Shown piece after piece: positions 1 through 10,572 of a stretch of DNA of 64,000 nucleotides; position 1 is the stretch's first letter, and each line of letters opens with the position of its first letter. Location of the stretch: contig NC_060236.1 in assembly GCF_021155775.2 (NCBI RefSeq), positions 21,254,519-21,318,518 of the forward strand, written 5' to 3'. The position numbers were made by a program, and so were the translations under genes. The notes below the pieces were generated by a model. That model saw only the letters and a list, made by a program, of their open reading frames with translations, was not told where the DNA came from and ran no database searches. This DNA comes from Neodiprion pinetum. Its lineage: Eukaryota; Arthropoda; Insecta; Hymenoptera; Diprionidae.

Positions 1-1690
1 AAAACTTCGTCAAGGTGGAGCAAGTGCCGCACTTTTCAAAGTCCGCCAATCTCGTCTGAGGCTCTACTCGCTGCTCCTCGATCAGGGCTGAAATTTGCTT
101 CTTGTAGACGGCAACTTGCACGGGTGATACTTTCGGCTGCAAAGGTAATGTGCACTTTTTACACATCTTTCAATTTTGTAATTTACCGCGTGAAAAAACT
201 TAATCATGAACCTTCAAGAAGGCGGGTGGTCCGCTCCAGTCCAAGTACAGTTGTGTTTCCAGTCGCGGAAAGCCTGACACCGCTTGCAACATTGCGTCCA
301 GCAAGCTCGAAAGAACCTCGACGAAATACTTGCAAGGTGGATCAAATACACATTCCCTGTTCTTGATTGTCACTCGCAAAACAAAACCGGGATTTCGGTA
401 CTGCAATGCACGCATGACAAACTTGATTAAGACATTTTCTAGATGATGATACATCCGGATTTCTGGCACCTACACCAATTCCAAAAATGTAATTCATGTA
501 CTGGGACATTGTCTGTCTACAGATAGCCAGCAGTTGGGATTCCATGAATTTATAAACGCAGTCGTAGAACCTTTTAAATTTCTTCCTCTGGAGCGGACTT
601 GGCACGATGTGCTTTCTGTCATTCTTCAGGGTGATATGGAAGTAAAATTCAAATTTGAATACATCATGACGAAACTTTGACTTATTTCATCAATACTGAA
701 ATCCACGTACCATCAGAAATATATTCTGTATATCGCTAAACCAACTGTACTTTAGGTAATCTCTGGACCTCTCTATCTGCTGCGTCAGCAGCGTTTGGAA
801 GGCGATCAAGTCCCAGCTCTTCTGCTGTCCCTCGATCACACTGATGTCGATCAAATGGAAGTCCCTGCCAGTGGGAAAGTCGGTAAATCGATAAATTTTG
901 GTAAGTTGTTGCAGTGGCTGAAGAATACTTACACGTAACAGTGAATCCAGACCTCGAGCATTTGGCGAACGCAAGTATGTATCAGGTACAAGTCTCTTTC
1001 GATGACCAATTGGTGTTTGTGGTACTGCTCAATATAATTTTCCGGCATCTCGATTTGTTCCTTGAATACAAATTACCAATGGAATAACGGTAAACAATAA
1101 ATAGTTTTGAAACAAACCTTTTCATCCTGGGATCCTTCTCGATCATGAAAATCCTTGAGGACAAATTCGACGATCGATCTCTTTACAGCTAAAAGAAAAT
1201 CGTCCTTGATTTCCTTGACCAACTTATCCCGCACCTCGTATCCCCAAAGTGTCTTTGGCACTAGTAACGATATGTTGTCTAGTATTTTGCTCTCCAGAGG
1301 AGCGACATGTATAGCGTCAACGCCGTTTCGTATGTAGTAGTAATATCTGTTCACTTCCCTGTCCCCCTTCAAGTCTACGTCAATTCTCGGCAAATCCGGC
1401 TTGACAACCGTACCGACGAAATACCTCCTGAATTCTTCCCTCGATACCCTCTGTTTAGCTGCTGACAAGTCATCTCTAGTAATAATTACACGTCTACGTC
1501 TTTTTTTCACCCCATGAATCGATTTCGCAGAGGGAGGTAAACCAGTTCCACATTCCTGAAACAAATAACAGTTTTGAAAAACCGTTTCTTTGTATTTTCA
1601 ACTGTATGTGGAAATTATTCATACCCTAAGATGAGTATTTGGTGCAGTACAAGACTGAGAATTTGCATTCTCGCTACCATCGCCAAGCAT
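1..1690 (-). CDS. Axonemal dynein heavy chain, N-terminal part (partial; runs off the left edge)
   Basis: Seven minus-strand coding exons join in frame: 1690-1625, 1555-1118, 1060-933, 864-711, 623-474, 400-212 and 136-1, the last cut by the window. Introns are 57-87 bp, all GT/AG. Residues of exons 2-3 include the run RYYYYIRNGVDAIHVAPLE, typical of the tail of inner-arm axonemal dynein heavy chains, followed later by a block with F-V-L-R-V-x-I-K-N and PRLETQLYLDW, also family-like. This region precedes the linker and the AAA+ motor, which lie outside the window. The protein would be a microtubule motor of cilia and sperm flagella. The DNAH1/3/7/12-type clade is my best guess, from memory of the tail motifs; DNAH6 is possible. 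The gene lies downstream of Hr38 on the same strand, about 8.6 kb away, with no sign of co-regulation. Confidence 0.85.
1625..1690 (-). CDS. Dynein heavy chain first coding exon with start codon
   Basis: The ATG at 1690 begins 22 codons ending at a donor (AGG then gtatga) at 1624. An in-frame TAA lies a few codons upstream, so this is the first usable Met. The 69-bp intron ends in a good pyrimidine tract (ttatttgtttcag) at 1556, and the phase (0) matches the following exon. Upstream 5' UTR exons may exist but I cannot place them. Confidence 0.65.
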
Positions 1691-3167
1691 GACGGGTCCA
1701 GGATAAAGTGCAAATTATTTTTAAGGTCAATTAATGTGATTGACGAAAGACGCTGTTACTGTCTTTTCGCCGTTTCACCGCGACGTCAACACAACGTTTT
1801 ATTTTCCTGGATTACTACAAATTACAAGTTTTTACATTTTTGGCCTTTCAAACGCAAACAGTAATCGCGCAATTGCTTGACAGCTTGCGAGTTGGCCTAC
1901 AACAACGAATCGGTGGCGCTTTCTGTTCAACGAAAGGTTAAGTACTCCACGAGTTCATTTGCGGACAACCGGTATTCGCTACAATTTCTGCAGCGCACTG
2001 AACACCGTATCAGGGTTTGAATGCTGAGTCTCTACGTTACCAGCCGTCAGTACCGCGCTTTACAAATTTTCTATAAGGTGACGCTACTAAATACGTGAAC
2101 TATGTGTACGACCAAATTCCCGATTACGCTCTTACCGAGGTAACAAGCAAAGAGAATAAAGAACATGATTTGCCGCATATGTTGAACGAAGACTTGTATT
2201 TCGTTTAATGTTTTTTCCGACGAAACATACGTATATTATTAATTTTTTTATTCCTTTCAGAATACATTATATTACACATATGTATTATACATACGTCATC
2301 ATACATGCATTGCACTGTCGATGTCACATTTCTTATTCTCTATATATCACATTTCATAACTCTGCTCATGTATTTTTCGTTTTTCATCTCTTTTCTTTAA
2401 GCATTTTCTTTTCCTGTTTTACGAGTTGTTATCATTATTTTTTTTTTATAAAATAGCATAACGTTATTTAGCATGTGCACATACGTACACATATGTATTA
2501 CTTGTATAATATACTTTCAAATTTTATTCCTTCTTGTTATATAATACATATTTATAAGTATACTATGGTAGTTTTTTTCAATTATTATTGTTATTTCTAT
2601 GGTTAACGTCGATCATATGGTGTGGGTATTTGTACGCTGCAGCTCGTACATAATATACGGCATAATATAAGGAGGATGGTAATCAACTGACTTTCTTCTT
2701 TATTTCACATTAAGCGAATTATACGCTCGTAATCTTGATCATCATAATATGTTATACCGATCTATCATACATATGTATGTCATGGATATTTTGTCGAATG
2801 ATAAATTAATAATTAATGAAAACAAGAAGAATCATAAAGAGACAAGAAGTAAAGCGAGTAGCAAAAAATTAAAATACACTATTACGTCACAGACATACAA
2901 AAATGTTTCTTTTTCTTCGCAAATCTATGACACAGCATACATAGGCATACAAACAACTAGACTGTCATTGTAACATGTTCATGTATTGTACAATAGTTAG
3001 TAATAATTCTATATGATACGCTTTCATAATAGGACGGGTGGTTTCTGCGTACTTAAGAGCACCCTGTTAAACTTTCAGCTTCGCAGTTTCTGTTTTGTTT
3101 TACACCTTCTTACATTGCAGATAATTTCAAAAAATTATCATTTCTGTCGCGTTTCTAATGATATAGG

Positions 3168-3470
3168 ACGTATTCAGTAAATAGTTACACGGACGTTTGC
3201 TGCCTAATCAACGTCATTTAGACGTTGTATCTCGCTTTTCTGGTTATGGCTGTAATTCGACGCCTGAAAAGTGTCTAATTTTGGACGCACTTCAGACGTC
3301 TTAAGCATATCGACGCCTAAATTACGCCTAAGAGACGCTCATCGAAAAAATGACTGAGAACAACTCCTAAAGGTCAGACGTTTAGAAATAAGACGACTCA
3401 CTATCGGATATCTTTACAAACAAGACTACAAACCACGAATTTTTTGGACGTCTTTGCGTTGGTTGTCTGG
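3168..3470. repeat. GACG-rich degenerate repeat island
   Basis: About a dozen GACG or AACG words, many as GACGTCT, GACGCCT or GACGTTT, are packed into 300 bp of otherwise AT-rich DNA. A similar, shorter patch with AAGACGTCT words lies at 40880-40995. This looks like an old, decayed repeat; I recognise no family. Confidence 0.35.
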
Positions 3471-4489
3471 GGTAGCTGTACAAATTACACGTAATATACG
3501 TTGTACATATACAATTATGTGCGCATGCGCGCGGCTGAAGTCGTACAGAAACTTTGAGAATTTAATGATATTATAGATACAGTTACGGTTAAGACATTTT
3601 TCGTGAATAGGATAATTATGTTTACCTAAGATAAATACCTATAAGTTTAAAGTCTACATTGTTACATCTCTCCATGTTTCACAGTTCAATGCAATATATT
3701 ACACAGATATAGGTATACGGAACATTGACTGCAATATTCTTTCAATTACATACTGATTACCAATTATGTTTTATACGGTAATGAAACTTTATTGAATTTC
3801 GTATTTCTTTTTTTTTTCAAATTCAAATATATTCTCTGCAGCCTCACGCACGGATCCAAACATTTATATTATACAGGCACTTTAATAGCTATTAGATATA
3901 TTATGTACATAAATTTGTACATACAAGGTGCCCCATTTCGAATTAGCCATTGACATAGTTCGGTACTAAAGGAGACGTAAATAAATTGTTCGGATCAAAA
4001 TTGAAGAATTTCGAGGGAAGTGCCAAAAATAAGTATTCGAAAAATCAAGCTTTATGCTAGAAAATCATAACGTAATATTTACTGGTTCAAGAAGAGTTGA
4101 AATGTTGAAATTTGAAAATATTTGACTGCTTTGATGAAAACCTTCGATTACGAGAGGGTAGAAAAGAAATATTTTGTTTAAACACAAAACCATTTGATAT
4201 TTCTTCTACGTCGCGTACCTTGCAAAATATCTTGACGCGTTTTTTAATATAGGACACCCGGTAAATGAATAGGATAGGAGATTTTTCGTACAATTATATA
4301 CATATATAGTAGATATTACATGGATATTCGATCGTAAAAACGTTGATAAAGTAGATATTAGGTATTATTATATTACATACTATCTATTATTACATATATA
4401 TAATATACGTATAGCACAGGTATAATTGCATAATACATCCGCTTATGCGTACACAAATATGTATACATATAAACATATGTACGTATACC

Positions 4490-4536
<47 letters not shown>

Positions 4537-4537
<1 letters not shown>

Positions 4538-5124
4538 AGGGTAGTCCTTGAAAAGGTCATTTTTGAATTTCGACCGGCTCGCCCCCGAAATCGGCTCCAG
4601 ATAATTAAAAAATAATTGCCTATCTTTTACAGATTTTTATCTCAACTTTAACCCGTGTCTCAAAAAGGGTGGATTCCATTCAACCCTTTCAGGGGCACAT
4701 CAAATCTACTAAACGGATTTAGTTTGAACTGGGTATGGGGGGGGGGGGGGGGGGGGGGGGTTTCTTCGGTCACTGATTACAAATCTGAACTTGATATTAC
4801 GAAATTCGAAATGGTGGACCTTCAAGTGACTTTTGGGGTTTGGTCCACCATATTGGATCTGCCGCTTTGAATTGTCAAATTTTGAGTTCAGATTCGTAAT
4901 CAGCGACCCAAAAGATCCCCGTATACCAAACTTCATCTAAGTCCGTTCGGTCGATTTCATGTGCCCCTGAAATGGTTGAATGGGGAAATCCACCCTCTTG
5001 GGGGCACGGGTTAAAGTTGAGATAAGAATCTGAAAAATTAAGGAATTATTTCTTAATTATGTGGTGCCGATTTGTGGGGCGACCCGGTTGAAATTCAAAA
5101 ATAAACTTTTCAAAGACCACCCTA
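4537..5124. mobile_element. Non-autonomous fold-back DNA element (MITE), tips TAGGGTRGTC
   Basis: The left half is an imperfect inverted copy of the right half, with arms of about 290 bp each. The tips are TAGGGTAGTCCTTGAAAAGG at the left and, read inward from the right, TAGGGTGGTCTTTGAAAAGT. There is no internal coding capacity. The left arm is interrupted by a run of 24 G where the right arm has a short G/C patch. It inserted beside a TA microsatellite, so the target-site duplication is not readable. The superfamily is unknown. Confidence 0.75.
4737..4760 (+). repeat. Homopolymer run of 24 G
   Basis: An uninterrupted G run lies inside the left arm of the fold-back element; the matching place in the right arm has only a four-G block. 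It could be an expansion or a sequencing or assembly artefact. Confidence 0.9.
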
Positions 5125-6006
5125 ATATATACACACATATACACGGTATATACATTTTAACACATAGTAAATTAACAGATAACTATAATTATCGCTAGTC
5201 GGGCTTGTCTTAAATTTTTTTGTCTCCTTCATTCGATTACTTCTCTTTATATATTATCATTCGCCAAAGTTTCTGGAAGTTGGGAATTTTTATACACATC
5301 ATAAGCTATCATGACTACTTATTTTGTTCACTTGAAAAATCTTAGATACATCTTATACACAGTGTATCCTTGTGTTTATATGGTATTAAAACAAGGCCGC
5401 TATACGTATTATACATATATTATAAGTGTTTTATTTTTATTACTTATAAGTTGAAAAAATCACATAACGTTATACGATATATATATATACATATATGTAT
5501 GTATGTATTATATATATTATATATATAATATAGGTATTTGATATTCAAGGTAACACAGCTACGCATATAAATTTATTTTATATCCTATACGTAGATATAC
5601 AATATTATATATAATGTAGGTACATGTATGATAGCGAGAAAACAGAGAATAGAGAGAAACAGAGGAAAATTGTAAATTTGATTCCTACGCGTAAATAAGA
5701 GTTGGTACATATACCTATAAACATATACACATATACGTATTTCTGTTTAAACATACATTTAATATCCAAGTAGTAACGAAAGTCATTGCGCATAATTATA
5801 AATGTACAGTGTACATGTATTACTATATTGTATTAGGATGTAGGTAAAACGAAGCTGCTTATGCTGTCTGAAATTTAATAGAAATGGTGAATCATTAGTA
5901 ATATCTGGGAGTCGGAGAGTCCCCCGTCACTCTCCAACTTCCAAATATTATTATGACTAACGAAGCTGCTTAATTACCACACGTACGTGGTACACAGGTT
6001 ATACTA

Positions 6007-7666
6007 TACTTCTCGCAAAAATTAAGGGAACAACAAAATTTTCGAAATTTTTAGGTGATTTTCAACAGGCTGTATTTCAGTGAAAAATGGTCGTACAAGA
6101 AATAAAAAAACAAAGCTTTCAAAGCTTGAAGACTCTAGTTTTTGAATTTTTTGATTAAAAATTTTTCAAAGCACTATTAGCCATGCAATCCTTGGATAAA
6201 GCGCGAAGAAAAAATTTTCAAAATTTTTTACATGTTTTTTTTCGCTCTACGGGCATGTAAAAATTTTTCCGAGCTAAACTAATGCATAGGTCGCATAGCC
6301 TGCTTATTCAGCTTCAAGATCCTTTTTTTTAAACCTCGATACGACCATTTGTCTTCGAGATATCGAATTTTGAATGCCAAAGGATCCTTTTTCACTCAAC
6401 TGCCGATATCTCTGGAACTACTGGTCGCACAGCAAGCCGAAGGGCAGATTCTTTTTCTGCAGAAAATTTCCTACAAAAATCTGTCAAGGTTGATGTCAAA
6501 AAATTTTTTTTTCCACCTGTAGCGTTAACGTGAAAAAAGAGCAAAAAAATGCCATTTTGCCTTTTTTTGGATAATCGACTGTATCTTCGTCAATATTGGG
6601 GGGAAAGCATAGGTTAGAAAAAAATTTTACAGCCTAATGTACCCCAAAGGTCCCCCTAAATCGGTAGATCGATCGGTTCAGCGGTTTTCCTGGACCGATT
6701 GATTGAAATTTTGACAAAATTAAGAGAACAAGGTTCCTTAAGAAACAAAAACCTTGTTCCCTTGATTTTTTTAAAATTTCAATCAATCGGTCCAGGAAAA
6801 CCGCTGAACCGATCAATCTACCGATTTAGGGGGACCTTTGGGGTACATTAGGCTGCAAAATTTTCTTCTAACCTAAGCTTTCCCCCCAATATTGACGAAG
6901 ATACAGTCGATTATCCAAAAATTCTTTAAGAACCAAAAACCTTGTTCCCTTAATTTTTTCAAAATTTCAATCAATCGGTCCAGGAAAACCGCTAAACCGA
7001 TCGATCTACCGATTTAGGGGGACCTTTGGGGTACATTAGGCTGTAAAATTTTCTTCTAACCTAAGCTTTCCCCCCAATATTGACGAAGATACAGTCGATT
7101 ATCCAAAAAAAGGCAAAATGGCATTTTTTTGCTGTTTTTTCACGTTAACGTTACCGGTGGAAAAAAATTTTTTTTGACATCAACCTTGACAGATTTTTGT
7201 AGGAAATTTTCTGCAGAAAAAGAAACTGCCCTTCGGCTCGCTGTGCGACCAGTAGTTCCAGAGATATCGGCAGTTGAGTGAAAAAGGATCCTTTGGCATT
7301 CAAAATTCGATATCTCGAAGACAAATGGTCGTATCGAGGTTTAAAAAAAAGCATCTTGAAGCTGAATAAACAGGCTATGCGACCTATGCACCAGTTCAGC
7401 TTGGAAAAATTTTTCCATGCCCGTAGAGCGAAAAGAAAAATGTCAAAAATTTTGAAAATTTTTTCTTCGTGCTTTATCCAAGGATTGCACGGCTAATAGT
7501 GCTTTGAAAAATTTTTAACCAATAAATTCAAAAACTAGAGTCTTCAAGCTTCAAAAGCTTGGTTTTTTTATTTCTTGTACGACCATTTTTCACTGAAATA
7601 CAGCCTGTTGAAAATCACCAAAAAATTTCGAAAATTTTGTTGTTCCCTTAATTTTTGCGAGAAGTG
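6007..7666. mobile_element. Large fold-back Tc1/mariner-like non-autonomous element, 1,660 bp, TA target site
   Basis: The element is bounded by TA at 6005-6006 and TA at 7667-7668, as expected for Tc1/mariner-type insertion. Its tips are YACTTCTCGCAAAAATTAAG in inverted orientation. The inverted match runs on for roughly 700 bp per arm. The centre is asymmetric because a segment of about 190 bp of the inner arm is duplicated in tandem (about 6735-6925 and 6930-7110). No transposase is encoded, so movement would need a helper in trans. The arms are still highly similar, which suggests a fairly recent insertion. Confidence 0.8.
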
Positions 7667-8182
7667 TATTTTAATATACATATATTTCGGTAAATAATGC
7701 GTATCATGTTATACGAATATATTGTGCATTCGATATTTTATAATACGTACAACGTACACACACGTAGCTGTATGCGTTTAGGATAAGTAGATATAAATTA
7801 TACCCAAACAATGCGAGGACGTTATAAAGACATCTATTTATCGGACGTCTTGATTACGCGAGCGGATAAAATTTCATGAATCGTCTTTCGTACACTTTCA
7901 AAATTACTCCATGCGGAATTTTTTATTCTTCTAGTAACGATTTTTTTTTTTTTTTTTAGTGTCTTCACGTTTTCGAATTCACCACCGTCGTCTTCAAGAC
8001 TACTCGTAAAGTTTTTTAATACGTCTGTAATGCCGAAACGCCAGTTGCCTGGGTAGGTAGATATAGGTATAGGTATACACGCGTTTAATCGTTATATAAT
8101 TGTACACATCGTGTGATTTATTATATGTGTATATATATATACGGCTACCTCTCACTATTATGTCTTCCTTTACTTTTTACTT

Positions 8183-8274
8183 ACGTATATATATATATAA
8201 TATATATACATATATATATATACTTCTTCAAAATATATTACTTTATATATACATATATATATATATATATATGA
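8183..8274. repeat. TA-rich microsatellite
   Basis: Interrupted TA/ATATAC tracts are seen directly. Similar tracts occur at 4494-4533, 5480-5530, 9113-9143, 36000-36050 and 54203-54228. Confidence 0.85.
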
Positions 8275-10306
8275 TAGGTACAAAATCTTACACATCAACG
8301 TGCATTATTATACAATTATTGATTATACATGCTATACAAATATATTATATCGTATGTATAATCAATATTTGCATTATTATATATTAATTTTTTTTTTCTC
8401 TTCAATAACACGTTCTTCTACTTAGATATCAATGGATAATATAAATTGTGAAAATTGATATGTCTTTGTAAGTTTGTGATCACATGAATATTAATTAATT
8501 GATAAACTAATGATGATGATATTAATATGCCGATCTGTCAACAGCAACAGGCAAGTGATCGTAATGAATCGTGACAATATATTATCAATATTCCATGATC
8601 GTTAACATGTGTAGAGTATTACTACAGTGATATTGTGTTTAATTATTTTGAAAATAGTTTCTTTTTTCAAATTTCTTCGTTATTATTGTTGTTATTATTA
8701 CTACCGTCTGGTCATTTGTTATCGTTTTATTACTACATCGCGTATACATGGTTACGTTATACATATTGTTGTTATTATATTTTAATTATTATAATCGTTA
8801 TTGCGGTCGTGATTTTATTATCGCTGAAATGTATATTGTGGATTCGCTGATGGAATTGGTATTGCAAAAAGGAATTTTCGCCCAAGACTTCTTTTCAGAC
8901 AAGCTGTGGCTGCATGATCAGAAAAATAAGGAACCAAAGTAAATAAATGATGTTTAAGATTGAATTATAAAATTTAGTTTTCGGTTTCTCTTCTTATTTT
9001 TTTTTTTTTTCTTTTTTTATCAGCTCTTTGCGCGTAGTGAACAATCTTACATGACGATGAGCGGATTCCACGCCCGCGGCGAAAAATTATAGATGTAACC
9101 AGATAATAAATTGGTTATATATATACATACATATATATATATATGTACTTTCTAAATGACGTAATATTTAGCACATAGAAACATTCAGCCGGTAAGTTTA
9201 TGACGATGCGCGATCGCGTAGTATAAGAATTTTAGAAAATCGCATAAAAGAAAAGTTTTTTTCTTTTTATTAGTTTGTTCCATGTATTACTTCCCTTTAA
9301 TTTTACCGATTCATCGGCATTTACTTTTACATTACGCGCATCGATGTACATTACGTACACACCGAAGAGAATTGATGGAAATAAAAAAAAAACACGGATG
9401 TCTTACACGTAATCGCAACAGCATTAACAGTGCTTCCGTAATTGAGACACGCCGCTTGATTACACGGCTCAATGAATACCAATATTATATTTACTCACGC
9501 AACGTTTTTGATTCCGTCAATATTGCAATTAGACGCATGATCCGCGTTACGGACAAAAGGAAATAGAAAGAATTTTTTTACATTGCATTGAACGTACACG
9601 ATACTGCATTTTTTTCTACCACCTGGGCCTTTGTTTTCAGTTCATCGAACTGATAGACCAAAAAAAAAACACCAAGTTAAAACAACAATCATTTTGCAAG
9701 CGTGCAAATGAACAAGGGCTCAATTCATCAAGTGAAAATAAAAAAAGAAAGATGCAACGATTAAATATGAGCAGACCTGTGAAAAAAATTTTTCGTTTTA
9801 TAATTTTTAATATCCTGCGTTTCTGCTTTTATGTTACTGCACGTTACGGATATTTCGAAGAACAAGAAATCTGGACAAATATTTCTCATCAATTGATGCT
9901 TTACATAAAACTTGAGTTATTTACAGTCGTTTTTTCTATGTACAAGTGCGGTGAAATAAAAAACAAATCACGCCGTATATCTTCTGTATTAAATAACTCA
10001 AGTATGATAGTAAAGATGCAAAAAAGATATGTGTTATACCGTACATACACGATTCTTGAAGAGGAAGACCAAAAATAGATTGAACAAATATCATCATTTC
10101 GATTTTAACGTACAACATGAACTGCGATACACGTGAAACAGATAAAGATATACATATGCACACAAAAAAAAAAAAATATATATATACATACATGCACATA
10201 GATATATCGACATGAATATTGTGCAGTGTATGTATGCAATATACATATAATACAGTACACATTACATGTATGCATAACATGTTATCTTACGTAATACGTA
10301 ATTATT

Positions 10307-10315
10307 ATTAAATAA
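10307..10315 (-). promoter_or_regulatory. AU-rich element nonamer just after the Hr38 stop codon
   Basis: The minus strand directly after the TAA reads TTATTTAAT, which fits the nonamer UUAUUUA(U/A)(U/A) of class II AU-rich elements. Such elements shorten mRNA half-life, as expected for an immediate-early gene. The surrounding sequence is AT-rich, so a chance match is possible. Confidence 0.35.
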
Positions 10316-10572
10316 TTAAAAGGGTAAACTCGCGACGAACATTGTCTCTATGAGTGGCGGGGCAGGAACAAGATCCTCAAGTTTCAGGTAAAAAATCCTC
10401 TGCAAGCCCTGCACCGAGAGGCTTCTAAGCTCCGGCAATTTTCCTAAAAGACGCGAAAAGTAATGGGCCTTACGCTGGGCCTCTGCGTTATACGTAACAT
10501 GATCCCTTAGCGAGGCTATTATTTTCATCTGCAACTGTTCCACCTTGTGCGGCTCTTTCAGACCGTGTCTCT
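10316..10572 (-). CDS. Hr38: Hr38 exon 8: LBD C-terminus, AF-2 and stop
   Basis: The acceptor tttctttgcag precedes 84 complete codons and a TAA at 10316. The exon starts in phase 1, completing the Glu of TERHGLKEP. Visible LBD landmarks are EQLQMKIIASLRDHVTYNAE, SRLLGKLPELRSLSVQGLQR, IFYLKLEDLVPAPP and the terminal AF-2 helix METMF-like segment (ETMFVASLPF). The exon is near-identical in layout to the last exon of other insect Hr38 genes. Confidence 0.97.

Larger units (their letters stand above)
1691..10315. other. Intergenic, AT-rich: Hr38 3' UTR, repeats, dynein 5' flank
   Basis: I see no convincing coding exon in this stretch. Its Hr38-proximal end must hold the Hr38 3' UTR; a minus-strand AATAAA (TTTATT at 9266-9271) is one possible poly(A) signal, not proven. 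The rest holds TA microsatellites (4494-4533, 5480-5530, 8183-8274, 9113-9143), two fold-back elements (4537-5124 and 6007-7666) and a GACG-rich island (3168-3470). The end near 1691-2150 is less AT-rich and probably holds the dynein promoter. Short open frames here are AT-biased, with no family resemblance. Confidence 0.7.

Noticed and set aside
8100..8387. Open frames in TA-rich repeats
   Set aside because: They encode Tyr/Ile runs produced by the microsatellite.
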